64,000 nucleotides of DNA, taken from positions 434,001-498,000 of the forward strand of contig OZ244854.1 of the NCBI GenBank assembly GCA_965220985.1, written 5' to 3'. A program made the position numbers and the translations under genes. Below the pieces are notes generated by a model that was not told the origin of the DNA, searched no databases, and saw only the letters and a list, made by a program, of their open reading frames with translations. The stretch comes from JAPPHA01 sp965220985. Lineage in GTDB: Bacteria; Pseudomonadota; Alphaproteobacteria; Rhodobacterales; Rhodobacteraceae. The first letter of the stretch is position 1, and each line of letters starts with the position of its first letter. This document shows, in pieces, positions 52,616-61,674 of the stretch.

Positions 52616-53566
52616 TCAGGCCTGGTCCTGACCGTTCAGCCATTGTCGCGCGCGGGTGTCTCCCAGCAGGCGTTCGGCGAGTTCGGCCCCGATTTCTCCG
52701 GCAAATTCTGTTGGACCGCGAAGGTCGTCGCAGATTCGCGAGTCTCCGTTTGGGTGGAGAATCTCGCAACGCAAGTGGATGTCGGTTCCATGGAGTTCGG
52801 CAAGACCGGCGATCGCGCTCCGGCAGGAACCGCCAAGGCGTTCGAGGCAGGCACGCTCGGCTGCCATCTGGGCGGCGGTCGCCTCGTGCGTGATCGCGGC
52901 CAGCGCATTCACGAGATCCTCATCGGCAACCCGCGCATCGATCCCGATCGCTCCCTGGCCAATGGCGGGCAGCATGTCGTCGGGATCGAACGGCGCCGTG
53001 ACATGCTGGTCGAGACCGAGTCGCTTCAATCCCGCCACCGCGAGAACCGTTGCTTCCGCATCTCCGCGTGCGAGCTTCCGCAGACGGGTTTCTACATTTC
53101 CCCTGAAGGCAACCACTTCGAGATCCGGCCGCATGTTCCTGATCTGGCTGCGGCGTCGGGGACTGCTGCTTCCGATGCGAGAGCCCTGAGGCAAGGACTG
53201 AAACGCGCAGCCGGACATTGAGACCAGCGCATCCCGGACATCCTCGCGCTCGAGGTAGCAGCAGGTGCGGATACCTTCGACCCCAACCCCGGGCCGGTCC
53301 TTCATCGAATGAACGGCCACATCGATTGCCCCGCCGAGCAACGCATCGTCGATCTCGCGGACGAACAGCCCCTTTCCGCCCACTTCGTAAAGAGGGCGAT
53401 CGAGGATGGCATCGCCCGTCGTTCGGACGGTGACGATTTCGAGCGCGTCGGGGTCGACCTCGAAATTCGCGATCAGCAGTTGGCGTAACGACTCCGCCTG
53501 GATCAGCGCGAGTCGAGATCCGCGCGTTCCGATCCGCAACCGGCCTCCAGGCAGCTTCAGTTTCAT
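52616..53566 (-). CDS. hemC: Porphobilinogen deaminase (hydroxymethylbilane synthase)
   Basis: The 316-residue enzyme has the substrate-binding stretch LRIGTRGSRLALIQAESLRQ, then VGGKGLFVREIDDALLGGAI, VAVHSMKDRP with the catalytic Asp region, GSSSPRRRSQI, and the cofactor cysteine in LERLGGSCRSAIAG (dipyrromethane attachment). It joins four porphobilinogens into hydroxymethylbilane. AAAGGTGA lies eight bases before the ATG. It is divergent from hemE. No hemD (uroporphyrinogen III synthase) is seen next to it, although hemD often neighbours hemC. Confidence 0.96.
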   Translation of the reverse strand: MKLKLPGGRLRIGTRGSRLALIQAESLRQLLIANFEVDPDALEIVTVRTTGDAILDRPLYEVGGKGLFVREIDDALLGGAIDVAVHSMKDRPGVGVEGIRTCCYLEREDVRDALVSMSGCAFQSLPQGSRIGSSSPRRRSQIRNMRPDLEVVAFRGNVETRLRKLARGDAEATVLAVAGLKRLGLDQHVTAPFDPDDMLPAIGQGAIGIDARVADEDLVNALAAITHEATAAQMAAERACLERLGGSCRSAIAGLAELHGTDIHLRCEILHPNGDSRICDDLRGPTEFAGEIGAELAERLLGDTRARQWLNGQDQA

Positions 53567-53666
53567 GACGACTCACCTTTGCCGGGCTGATGCGGATCAC
53601 TTGGACCGCCCGCCCGCCACCTCAAGGGTTCATGCCCGTGAACGAACATGCTATTCGCGCTCACGT

Positions 53667-54767
53667 TTGACGGGCGTCGAGCGAGAGGAGCGCATCCAAC
53701 TGTCCACATCTGCAAAACCTGTTCTGAGGGCGCTGAACGGCGAGACCCTGCCAACACCTCCCGTGTGGATGATGCGACAGGCCGGTCGCTACCTTCCTGA
53801 ATACATGAAAACCAGGGAGCGCGCCGGGAGTTTCCTCAATTTGTGCTACACGCCCGAACTCGCCGCCGAGGTCACGCTGCAACCGATCCGACGCTTCGGT
53901 TTCGATGCCGCCATCCTTTTTGCGGACATTCTGCTCGTGCCGCACGCGCTGGGATGCAAACTCGATTTCCCGAACGGCGTGGGCCCGCAGTTGTCCACCG
54001 TGCAGAGTCCCGGGGATCTCGGCCGGCTGGCCCCGGCAGGCGACATCCACCACAAGCTCGATCCCGTGTATCGCACGATCGGAATCCTGCGCGACGCATT
54101 GCCGCATGACGTCACGCTGATCGGATTTGCCGGCGCGCCCTGGACCGTCGCGACCTACATGATCGCCGGTCGGGGAACCCCGGACCAGGCTCCTGCCCAC
54201 GCGATGATCGAGGAAAACCGCGACCTGTTCGAGAACTTGATGGACCTCGTCACCGATGCGACCATCAAATACCTCGAACGGCAGGCGCGAGCCGGGGCGG
54301 AGGTGCTCAAGATTTTCGACAGCTGGGCCGGCAGCCTGACGCGAGTTGACGGGTTGTTCGAGCGCTACTGCATCCGTGTTCACGAACGGATCGTCACCGC
54401 GCTCCGATCGCGTTGCCCCGATGTCCCCGTCATCGGCTTTCCGCGCGGCGCGGGTCGGCACTATCCCGAATTCGCAACCCGCACAGGCGTCGCCGGTCTG
54501 GCTCTCGACACCGATGTCGATGTCGACTGGGCAGCGAAGGAGCTTCAGCCGATCGCCTGCGTTCAGGGGAATCTCGACCCCCAACTTCTCGTCACCGGAG
54601 GCGCGGAACTGGTCTCCGAGACCCGACGAATCGTCGATGCATTCGCGAATGGCCCGCATGTGTTCAACCTTGGGCACGGGATCACGCCCAAGGGCGATCC
54701 CGACAATGTCCTGAGAATGCTGGAAGCGATTCGGGAACGCGGCACGGGACCGACAGAAACGGCGTGA
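53667..54767 (+). CDS. hemE: Uroporphyrinogen decarboxylase
   Basis: The product has the two UroD signatures PPVWMMRQAGRYLPEYMKTR (near residue 30) and GFAGAPWTVATYMIAGRGTP, plus GFPRGAG and HVFNLGHGITPKGDPDNVLR at the end. It removes four carboxyl groups from uroporphyrinogen III. The start is uncertain. TTG 53667 gives 366 residues but has no ribosome binding site. A CTG at 53700, directly before the conserved STSAKPVLRALNGE, has GAGAGGAG nine bases upstream and would give 355 residues. There is no suitable ATG. It is divergent from hemC and convergent with hemF. Confidence 0.92.
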   Translation: MTGVEREERIQLSTSAKPVLRALNGETLPTPPVWMMRQAGRYLPEYMKTRERAGSFLNLCYTPELAAEVTLQPIRRFGFDAAILFADILLVPHALGCKLDFPNGVGPQLSTVQSPGDLGRLAPAGDIHHKLDPVYRTIGILRDALPHDVTLIGFAGAPWTVATYMIAGRGTPDQAPAHAMIEENRDLFENLMDLVTDATIKYLERQARAGAEVLKIFDSWAGSLTRVDGLFERYCIRVHERIVTALRSRCPDVPVIGFPRGAGRHYPEFATRTGVAGLALDTDVDVDWAAKELQPIACVQGNLDPQLLVTGGAELVSETRRIVDAFANGPHVFNLGHGITPKGDPDNVLRMLEAIRERGTGPTETA

Positions 54768-54797
54768 TGATCGGCCCCGGTGGCGTCGACAGGATCG

Positions 54798-55685
54798 TCA
54801 CCTCCACTTCGCCATGGGCGGCATGCTCATGAGAACCGCATCGATATCGTGCCCGGATTCCAGGCCGAATCGCGTTCCCCGGTCGTAGAGCAGGTTGAAC
54901 TCCGCGTATCGGCCGCGTTTGATCAACTGCGACTCTCGCTCCGCTTCCGTCCAGTTCTCCTGCCGTCTGTGCTCGGCAATCGGCAACCACGCCTTGGCGA
55001 ACGCGCGTCCGACATCCTGCACGAACGCGAAGTCGGCCTCCCAGTCGCCCGTGTCGAGATCGTCGAAGAAAATGCCGCCCGCTCCCCGTGACTCCTGGCG
55101 ATGAGGAAGCCAGAAGTACCGGTCTGCCCACGCGCTGAATCGGGCATGATGATCCGGGTTGTGCGCCATGCAGATGTCCTTGACGACGCTGTGGAAACCT
55201 TCGCTGTCCCCGGCGTTGTCGAGCACGGGGTTGAGGTCGATCCCGCCGCCGAACCAGGATGCAACAGGAGTCGAGAACATTCGCGTGTTCATGTGCACCG
55301 CCGGGACTTTCGGGCTGTTCATGTGAGCAACCAGCGAGATGCCTGAAGCCCAGAACCGCGGATCGTCCGACAAACCGGGGATTTCCCGCCGAGCGGTCAG
55401 CGACCTGAGCATTCTTTCGTCGAGTTCGCCGTGCACGGTCGAGACGTTGACGCCGATCTTTTCGAAAACCCGACCGTCGCGCATCACCGACATCAATCCG
55501 CCGCCGTGATCGCCAGACCCCCGACGCACGGTGTCGCGAAGCTCGAACCTGCCAGCGGGGCGATCGGACAGGGGCCCGGTCACGTGCTGCGATTCCAAGG
55601 CCTCGCAGGCCGAGCAAATCTCGTCCCGCAAGGTCCGAAACCAGTTTGCCGTTCGGGCCTGTCGGGCAGCGACATCATTATCCAA
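54798..55685 (-). CDS. hemF: Oxygen-dependent coproporphyrinogen III oxidase
   Basis: The product matches HemF: GGGLMSVMRDGRVFEKIGVN, SPKVPAVHMNTRMF with the conserved His, SWFGGGIDLNP, RGAGGIFFDDL and YAEFNLLYDRGTRFGLESG. It oxidises coproporphyrinogen III to protoporphyrinogen IX with O2, so the cell can live aerobically. The frame is open for a further 100 codons upstream, but homology begins near 55660; I chose TTG 55685, preceded by GAGAGG at seven bases, giving 295 residues, the usual length. A GTG about 27 bases upstream is the alternative. Confidence 0.92.
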   Translation of the reverse strand: MDNDVAARQARTANWFRTLRDEICSACEALESQHVTGPLSDRPAGRFELRDTVRRGSGDHGGGLMSVMRDGRVFEKIGVNVSTVHGELDERMLRSLTARREIPGLSDDPRFWASGISLVAHMNSPKVPAVHMNTRMFSTPVASWFGGGIDLNPVLDNAGDSEGFHSVVKDICMAHNPDHHARFSAWADRYFWLPHRQESRGAGGIFFDDLDTGDWEADFAFVQDVGRAFAKAWLPIAEHRRQENWTEAERESQLIKRGRYAEFNLLYDRGTRFGLESGHDIDAVLMSMPPMAKWR

Positions 55686-55804
55686 GAGCGAACCTCTCGA
55701 CGTAACAGGCACCCGGCCAACCGATGCCACAAAGACCCGAAACGGGATTCGGCATCGTGACCCCGCCTGCTGCGGGGATGATGAAGACCGGCACCTGCCA
55801 GCCC

Positions 55805-57019
55805 TCAGGCCGTGACACGCGCCAGTTCGCACTGACTCCAGACAGACGACAGCGCACTGACAAGCCTGTCCAGATCGGCATCCGAATGAAGGGGTGACGG
55901 CGTGATCCGCACGCGTTCGGTCCCGGGCGCGACGGTCGGGTAATTGATCGGAGCGACATAGATTCCGTGGTCCCGTCGCAGTATGTCGCAAACCCGCCTG
56001 CAATTTTCAGGATCCCCGATCAGCACGGCAACGATGTGGCTGCCGTGGCCGATGTGCGGAATTCCGATCGCGTCGAGGCGGTCGCGAAGGCGCGCGACCT
56101 GGCGTCGCTGCTGCATGCGCTCCGTGTCGCTCGACTTGAGATGGCGGACAGCGGCGAGGCTCGCCGCGGCGATGGCCGGGGGAAGCGAGGTGGTGAACAT
56201 GAACCCGCTGGCGAAGGATCTCACGAAATCGCAGCAGGCCCGCGACGCCGCGATGTACCCGCCGAGGCACCCGAAGGCCTTGGCCAGCGTTCCCTCGATG
56301 ATCGTGATCCTGTGCTCGTGACCGTCACGCTGCGCGATCCCGCCGCCACGCTCGCCATAGAGACCCACCGCATGAACCTCGTCGAGGTAGGTCATCGCTC
56401 CGTGCCTCTCGGCCACGTCGCAGATCTCGCCGATCGGCGCGATGTCTCCGTCCATCGAGTACACGGATTCGAAGGCGACGATCTTCGGGACGTCCGGCGG
56501 AACCTGCTCGAGCTTGCTCTCGAGATCGCTGACATCGTTGTGCCGCCAGATCAGTTTCTTGGCCCGCGAGTGGCGCATGCCCTCGATCATCGATGCGTGG
56601 TTTTCCGAATCCGACAGGATCGTCGTGCCCGGCAAACGCGATGCGATCGTCGACAGCGTGCTCCAGTTGGCAACGTATCCCGACGTGAACAGGAGCGCCG
56701 CTTCCTTGCCGTGGAGATCGGCAAGTTCCCGTTCCAGCAACAAATGGGAGTGAGTGGTTCCGGAGATGTTGCGGGTTCCGCCCGAACCGACACCGAAGCT
56801 CGAAATCGCGGTCTCGGCGGCCCGAACGACCTTTTCGTGCTGCGCCATGCCGAGATAGTCGTTCGAGCACCAGACAGTGACGTCGTTCTCGCCGTCGTGT
56901 TCGTGGCTTGTCGCCAGCGGAAAACTGCCCCGGCGACGTTCGATATCGGCAAAGGTCCGGTAGTTGCCCTCGTCTTTCAGGGCGTCGATCTGGCTTTGGA
57001 AGAGGTCGTCAAAACCCAT
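55805..57019 (-). CDS. hemA: 5-aminolevulinate synthase
   Basis: The 404-residue PLP enzyme has VWCSNDYLGMAQHEKVV, GSGGTRNISGTTHSHLLLER, YLDEVHAVGLYGERGGGIAQ (PLP-binding Asp and His) and the Schiff-base lysine in EGTLAKAFGCLGGYIAAS. It condenses glycine with succinyl-CoA, the C4 route typical of alphaproteobacteria. GGAG lies nine bases before ATG 57019; the longer frame upstream is not conserved. It lies 119 bases upstream of hemF on the same strand. Confidence 0.96.
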   Translation of the reverse strand: MGFDDLFQSQIDALKDEGNYRTFADIERRRGSFPLATSHEHDGENDVTVWCSNDYLGMAQHEKVVRAAETAISSFGVGSGGTRNISGTTHSHLLLERELADLHGKEAALLFTSGYVANWSTLSTIASRLPGTTILSDSENHASMIEGMRHSRAKKLIWRHNDVSDLESKLEQVPPDVPKIVAFESVYSMDGDIAPIGEICDVAERHGAMTYLDEVHAVGLYGERGGGIAQRDGHEHRITIIEGTLAKAFGCLGGYIAASRACCDFVRSFASGFMFTTSLPPAIAAASLAAVRHLKSSDTERMQQRRQVARLRDRLDAIGIPHIGHGSHIVAVLIGDPENCRRVCDILRRDHGIYVAPINYPTVAPGTERVRITPSPLHSDADLDRLVSALSSVWSQCELARVTA

Positions 57020-57088
57020 GGCTCGCGTCTCCGCCGCAGTCCCGTGCCGGCGACCGGCGACCCGCCAATCGCGCATTCGATCGATCGT

Positions 57089-57841
57089 TCAGCTGTCCTG
57101 GGCGTCCTGGGAGTCCTTCGCCGGCAGGTTGAACAGCTTTTCGGCATCGGTCAATGCATCCGCCTCGGAGGCCTCGTCACGCGGCTTGTCGGTCAGGCTG
57201 AAGTTCTCGAGCCCGCTGATCGACGACGGCATGCGGAATTCGGTTTCCATCTGCAGCGATTGCTCGGTCGAGACCAGCGTCTTGCGCTCCTCGATGGTGA
57301 GCGCTTCACCGGCCTTTTCCTTCTTGGCCATCGCCACCTTGATCGCGGCGTCCAGTTCGGTCTGCATGCACAGTCCGAGCGCGACCGGATCGGTCGGCTG
57401 GATGTTGGCCATGTTCCAGTGGGTGCGATCGCGGACCGACTTGATGGTTGGCCTTGTCGTGCCGATCAGGCGGGAAATCTGGCTGTCGGTGAGTTCAGGA
57501 TGAAACCTGACCAGCCAGTTGATCGCGGCCGGCTTGTCCTGGCGTTTCGACAGGGGCGTGTAGCGGGTTTCCCGCCTTTTTGCCTTGCTCTGTGCCGCAA
57601 GATCCTGCTTGAGTTGCAGGCTGTAGTCGGGATCGTCCTGTCCCTTGGCGATTTCCTCTGCCGCCAGCTGGTTGTTCGCGATCGGATCGAGACCCTTGAT
57701 CCCGACCGCGAATTCACCATCGGCGATTCCGTTCACCTCGAGTTCGTGCAAGCCGCAGAAATCCGCGATCTGCCTGAAGGTCAACGACGTGTTGTCGACG
57801 AGCCAGACGGCCGTCGCCGTCGCCATGATCGGATGCGCCAT
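57089..57841 (-). CDS. trcR: DUF1013 cell-cycle transcriptional regulator TrcR
   Basis: The 250-residue protein opens PIMATATAVWLVDNTSLTFR and QIADFCGLHELEVNGIADGE, then AINWLVRFHPELTDSQISRL IGTTRPTIKSVRDRTHWN (written in two parts), the two predicted HTH-like regions of DUF1013. TrcR of Caulobacter binds RNA polymerase and controls cell-cycle genes. The family is confined to alphaproteobacteria. An acidic, low-complexity C-terminus follows from about residue 215. GAGGA lies six bases before ATG 57841; ATG 57847 overlaps that ribosome binding site. Confidence 0.9.
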   Translation of the reverse strand: MAHPIMATATAVWLVDNTSLTFRQIADFCGLHELEVNGIADGEFAVGIKGLDPIANNQLAAEEIAKGQDDPDYSLQLKQDLAAQSKAKRRETRYTPLSKRQDKPAAINWLVRFHPELTDSQISRLIGTTRPTIKSVRDRTHWNMANIQPTDPVALGLCMQTELDAAIKVAMAKKEKAGEALTIEERKTLVSTEQSLQMETEFRMPSSISGLENFSLTDKPRDEASEADALTDAEKLFNLPAKDSQDAQDS

Positions 57842-58020
57842 TCTCATTCCTCATAGGTCTGGCAATGCGTCAGCAACCGGTTCCGCCGGACCCGCCGCAA
57901 TCCCAGAATGTGCCTGTTTCGCGAACTCTATACCCCTACCATCGGTCGCCGGAAAGAGCATTCGGGGGCGCGATCCGGCAACCAATCTCGGGCAGAGCGG
58001 GGCCTCGCAGCCGCGATTGA

Positions 58021-59019
58021 TCAGGCCACCGTGAGAACGATCTTCCCGACATGGGCAGAGCTTTCCATGTAGCGATGGGCTTCGGATGCTTTGCCAAGAT
58101 CGAATGTCGAGTCCATCACCGGAGCGATGCGTCCCGCCGCAAGCAGCGGCCAGGCGTTTTCGCGAAGTTCGCGGGCAATCCCGGCCTTCGCCTGGTCGCT
58201 TTGCGGCCGCAGGGTGGAGCCGGTGATGGTCAGCCGCCGGACCATGAGCGGAGCGAGATTGAGCGTCTGTTTCGGGCCTTGCAGGAAGGCGATCTGAACC
58301 AGGCGTCCGTCTTCGGCGAGCGCCTTGAGGTTGCGCGGGATGTAGTCGCCGCCGACCATGTCGAGAACGAGATCGACGCCGCGGCCATCGGTCTCCTCGG
58401 CAATCCGGTTCACGAAATCCTCGTTCCGGTAATTGATGGCAACATCAGCGCCAAGTTCCTGACAGCGCTGGCATTTTTCGTCGGATCCGGCGGTGGTGAA
58501 CACGCGAGCCCCGAATTCGCGAGCCAGCTGGATCGCGGTGGTGCCGATCCCGGAGGTGCCTCCGTGAACCAGAAAGCTCTCGCCTTTCGTCAATCCGCCG
58601 CGGGAAAAGACGTTGCTCCACACCGTGAAGAATGTCTCGCACAGCGCGGCGGCGGCCTGCATGTCGTATCCCGCTGGAACGGGCAAGGCGTGGTCCTCGT
58701 GGGTCACGGCGAACTCGGCATACCCGCCCCCGGGCAGCAATGCCGTGACCTGATCGCCCACTTGCCATTTCGTCGCACCTGGGCCGACCGCCGCGACGGT
58801 CCCGGCGGCTTCCAGTCCCGGCAGATCCGATGCGGTCGGAGGCGGCGCGTACAGCCCGGCTCGCTGCAGGCAGTCGGGACGGTTGACACCGGCTGCATCG
58901 ATCCGGATCAGAATCTGCTTGTCGGTCGGCTCTGGGACGGCCCGTGAGACCTCCTTCAGCACCTCGGGACCGCCGGGTTCGCTGATCTCGATCGCTCGCA
59001 TTTTCGTTGGAATGTTCAT
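58021..59019 (-). CDS. Zinc-independent NAD(P)H:quinone oxidoreductase (MDR family)
   Basis: The 332-residue protein has MRAIEISEPGGPEVLKEVSR, the PIG3/QOR-type NRPDCLQRAGLYAPPPTASD and LPGLEAAGTVAAVGPGATKW, then the NADPH fold SFLVHGGTSGIGTTAIQLA with GGxSGxG. The structural and catalytic zinc cysteines of alcohol dehydrogenases are absent. It resembles the PIG3-type quinone reductase. The neighbouring aminotransferase ends 21 bases upstream, so both may be one operon, although their functions do not suggest a common pathway. Confidence 0.88.
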   Translation of the reverse strand: MNIPTKMRAIEISEPGGPEVLKEVSRAVPEPTDKQILIRIDAAGVNRPDCLQRAGLYAPPPTASDLPGLEAAGTVAAVGPGATKWQVGDQVTALLPGGGYAEFAVTHEDHALPVPAGYDMQAAAALCETFFTVWSNVFSRGGLTKGESFLVHGGTSGIGTTAIQLAREFGARVFTTAGSDEKCQRCQELGADVAINYRNEDFVNRIAEETDGRGVDLVLDMVGGDYIPRNLKALAEDGRLVQIAFLQGPKQTLNLAPLMVRRLTITGSTLRPQSDQAKAGIARELRENAWPLLAAGRIAPVMDSTFDLGKASEAHRYMESSAHVGKIVLTVA

Positions 59020-59040
59020 GGAGAATTGTCCGACGGGTTC

Positions 59041-59904
59041 TCAGTTGGCCAGCGAATGGGCGAAATCCCAGTACATCTCGCGGACCTTCATCGCGGTTCG
59101 CCCGACATTGAGATCGCGGTCCTCGAACTTGGTGACCGGGACAACTTTACCGATGTTTCCGGTGACGAATATTTCGTCGGCCTGGTGAAAGTCGTCGAGC
59201 GTCAGGGAGGTCTCGTTGACGATGGTGCCGTCGTCGGCCAGCAGCTTGATGATTCGCTGGCGAGTCAGCCCGTTCAGGAACATGCCGTTGGGCGCCGGTG
59301 TCAGGATTTCCTGGTCGCGGACCATGAACACGTTGGTTGATGCCGTCTCGGCCACATGGTCGTTGATGTCGAGCGACAGGGCGTTGGAATAGCCCCGGCT
59401 GCGCGCCTCGGCGATGATGCGCCCGTTGTTGGCATAGAGCGAAGCCGCCTTTGCGGTTGTCATTGCCATGTCCGGCCGCGGTCGGCGGAACGGGGACACC
59501 GTCAGCGAGAACTGGCCGATCGGGGGCATGGGATAGTTCTCGAGGCAGATGGCGAAACGGGTGCTTTCGGGATCGAGCTCGACGACGCCGGGGCCGCCTT
59601 CGACGGACCACATCATCGGTCGCAGATACAGCGCCTCGTCGGGTGCGAATCTCGCGCAACCCTCCTCGATCAGTCCTTGGACCTCCTGGGCTGTCACCGG
59701 GGACACCATTCCCATCGCGTGTGCGGAGGCAATGATTCGCTCGCAGTGCAGATCAAGGTCCGGACGCACGCCATCGAACTGTCGCGCGCCGTCGAAAACG
59801 AGCGTTCCGAGCCACATGCCGTGGTCGGCGGCTCCCATGATGGGAACGTTTCCCTCGTGCCAGTTTCCATCGAGCCAGGTGACGGCTCTTCGTCCAATCG
59901 CCAA
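59041..59904 (-). CDS. Class-IV aminotransferase (branched-chain aminotransferase-like)
   Basis: A 287-residue PLP enzyme of fold type IV. The catalytic lysine is in TTAKAASLYANNGRIIAEAR, and AETASTNVFMVRDQEILTPA, NGLTRQRIIKLLADDG and DEIFVTGNIGKVVPVTKFED are class typical. The start is TTG 59904 with GGAG seven bases upstream. It transfers the amino group of branched-chain or similar amino acids to 2-oxoglutarate; the missing first part of the long IlvE form suggests a shorter D-amino-acid-transaminase-like enzyme, so I do not call it ilvE. Confidence 0.85.
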   Translation of the reverse strand: MAIGRRAVTWLDGNWHEGNVPIMGAADHGMWLGTLVFDGARQFDGVRPDLDLHCERIIASAHAMGMVSPVTAQEVQGLIEEGCARFAPDEALYLRPMMWSVEGGPGVVELDPESTRFAICLENYPMPPIGQFSLTVSPFRRPRPDMAMTTAKAASLYANNGRIIAEARSRGYSNALSLDINDHVAETASTNVFMVRDQEILTPAPNGMFLNGLTRQRIIKLLADDGTIVNETSLTLDDFHQADEIFVTGNIGKVVPVTKFEDRDLNVGRTAMKVREMYWDFAHSLAN

Positions 59905-60398
59905 GAGTCTTCTCCAGTCAGAAAGCGACGGTCCTAGACCATCCGAACAGGCCTTTCAAGACGCTGACCTTGCGATCGAATCGCTCGTGCCAGCCGCCCT
60001 CGTGTGGTCAGGTTCTCTCCAGCTCGAGTCCGACAACGCGTGGCAGTGAAATCCCATGGCGCGTTTTGCCATTGCCATGTCAGCGGGCGAGGCCACGATC
60101 GATCATTGAAACTCCGGCCGCGCCGTTCGTGAATCGGGGGGCGAACCCGGAATTTGGCAGGCGCTGCATTCTCGAACTGCAACGAACGCCAAGCCGACGG
60201 GATTGGTCGTGAGCGCTACCTCGCCTGCACGCGACGATCCCTTCCGCGAGATCCAAGTGCCCGTCCGACACATCTGGCAACCGATTTCGTGATCCATTCG
60301 CACTGGAAGAAGGCGGGCAATTGCGACTATTCCACTCTTGCGTCGGCGAAGCGGGGATCAGTCTCGCGCGATTGCATTCGGCATGACACTGCTTCAGC
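59905..60398. other. Divergent intergenic region between the aminotransferase and MFS genes
   Basis: About 490 bases with no gene I can support. Promoters for both directions must lie here. Confidence 0.35.
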
Positions 60399-61634
60399 AT
60401 GATCCCAACGAGATCGATCAACCCCGTGAACCTGACCGCATTCCAATCCAAGCACTTTCGCCGCTATCTCGCCGGGAGTTTCTTTGCGACGAACGCGATC
60501 TGGATGCTGCGTGTCATCGTCGGCTGGATCGCGTGGGACCTGACGGAATCGGCAAGTTTTGTCGGCCTGATCGCCTTGCTCAATTTCGGGCCGACCATGC
60601 TTGCAGGTCCGGTCTTCGGCGTCTTCATCGACCGCCTGGACGTCCGAATCCTGACACTTTGCACGCAATCGCTGTTCATGGGACTGGGATTGCTGCTCGC
60701 GCTCCTTGGGGCGCTCGGATGGATATCGGCAACGACACTCGCACTCTACGCGGCCGCCGTCGGCGTGACCATGGCGGCCCACAGTCCCACGCGCATGTCT
60801 CTCGCGCCGCGGTTGGCCCCAAGAGAGGACATGGCCTCTGCCATCAGCGTGATCGTGACGCAGTTCAATATCACCCGCATGACCGGGCCGGTCATCGGCG
60901 GCTGGCTCATTGCGACTTTCGATGCAGAGACTGCAGTTGTCGTCACTGCCGGCTGCCATTTGCCGCTCATTGCGGCCCTGTTCTTCATTCAGCTTCGGCC
61001 ACGCTCGGCAACGGTGAGCGAGACCAGCGATTTCTGGGGAGCGCTGATGGAAGGCGTCGGCATCGTGGCGAGAGACCGGCAGATCCGAGAGTGCGTCATT
61101 CTGACTGCAACGGCATCGTTATTTGTCCGCAGCGCTCTCGAGATTCTTCCGTTGTTCGCGGTTGGCGTTTTTGACAAGGGTGCCGACGGGCTTGGACTTC
61201 TGACGTCTGCCGCGGGCGTCGGCGCGATCCTTGGCGGATTTGCCATCACGACGATATCCCACCGCAGGGGATTGACCCGTTTGAGCGCAGCACGAGCCAC
61301 CATTCTTGTCGGATTGGTCGTCACGATGCTGCTTGGCCTGACACCGTCATGGACGCTGGCCCTCGGCCTGGTCGCCGTGATGTCGCTCTGCCTGACGACT
61401 TCTGGGATCACTTTCCAGATCCTCATTCAAACCAGAATCGACGACAACGCGCGCGCCAGGGTCATGGGCATCTGGGCTTCCATGAGCATCGGTGCGGCTG
61501 CGGTCGGCGCGGCGCTGCTGGGCGCCTTGGCCGATTGGGTCGGACCGTCGGTTGCCCTTCCACTCTCGTCAACTGTCGCGATTCTGGCCGTTGCCTTGGC
61601 CTGGCTTGCGCGAAACAGTTCCAGGCGGCTCTAG
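60399..61634 (+). CDS. MFS transporter (EntS/DHA3-like exporter)
   Basis: The 411-residue protein has twelve membrane spans. Spans are evident at FRRYLAGSFFATNAIWMLRV, LALYAAAVGVTMAAHSP, IGGWLIATFDAETAVVV and GLLTSAAGVGAILGGFA. The loop VFIDRLDVRILTL after span 2 is the MFS signature position and ITRMTGPVIGGWLIA the antiporter motif. The family pumps out siderophores, drugs or metabolites. It is convergent with coq9, and a short hairpin (CGGGC TTTG GCCCG, 61652-61665) lies between them. ATG 60399 has no ribosome binding site; GTG 60426 is an alternative. Confidence 0.86.
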   Translation: MIPTRSINPVNLTAFQSKHFRRYLAGSFFATNAIWMLRVIVGWIAWDLTESASFVGLIALLNFGPTMLAGPVFGVFIDRLDVRILTLCTQSLFMGLGLLLALLGALGWISATTLALYAAAVGVTMAAHSPTRMSLAPRLAPREDMASAISVIVTQFNITRMTGPVIGGWLIATFDAETAVVVTAGCHLPLIAALFFIQLRPRSATVSETSDFWGALMEGVGIVARDRQIRECVILTATASLFVRSALEILPLFAVGVFDKGADGLGLLTSAAGVGAILGGFAITTISHRRGLTRLSAARATILVGLVVTMLLGLTPSWTLALGLVAVMSLCLTTSGITFQILIQTRIDDNARARVMGIWASMSIGAAAVGAALLGALADWVGPSVALPLSSTVAILAVALAWLARNSSRRL

Positions 61635-61651
61635 ACCATGCGGTCTCACAT

Positions 61652-61665
61652 CGGGCTTTGGCCCG
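61652..61665. terminator. Short hairpin between MFS and coq9 genes
   Basis: CGGGC/GCCCG with loop TTTG, five pairs, in the 40-base gap between convergent genes. No T-tract follows. It is small, so termination is uncertain. Confidence 0.35.
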
Positions 61666-61674
61666 CTGGGGAAA

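Noticed and set aside
60080..60451. A 123-codon minus-strand frame upstream of the MFS gene
   Set aside because: It overlaps the MFS start, has no ribosome binding site and its composition looks random.
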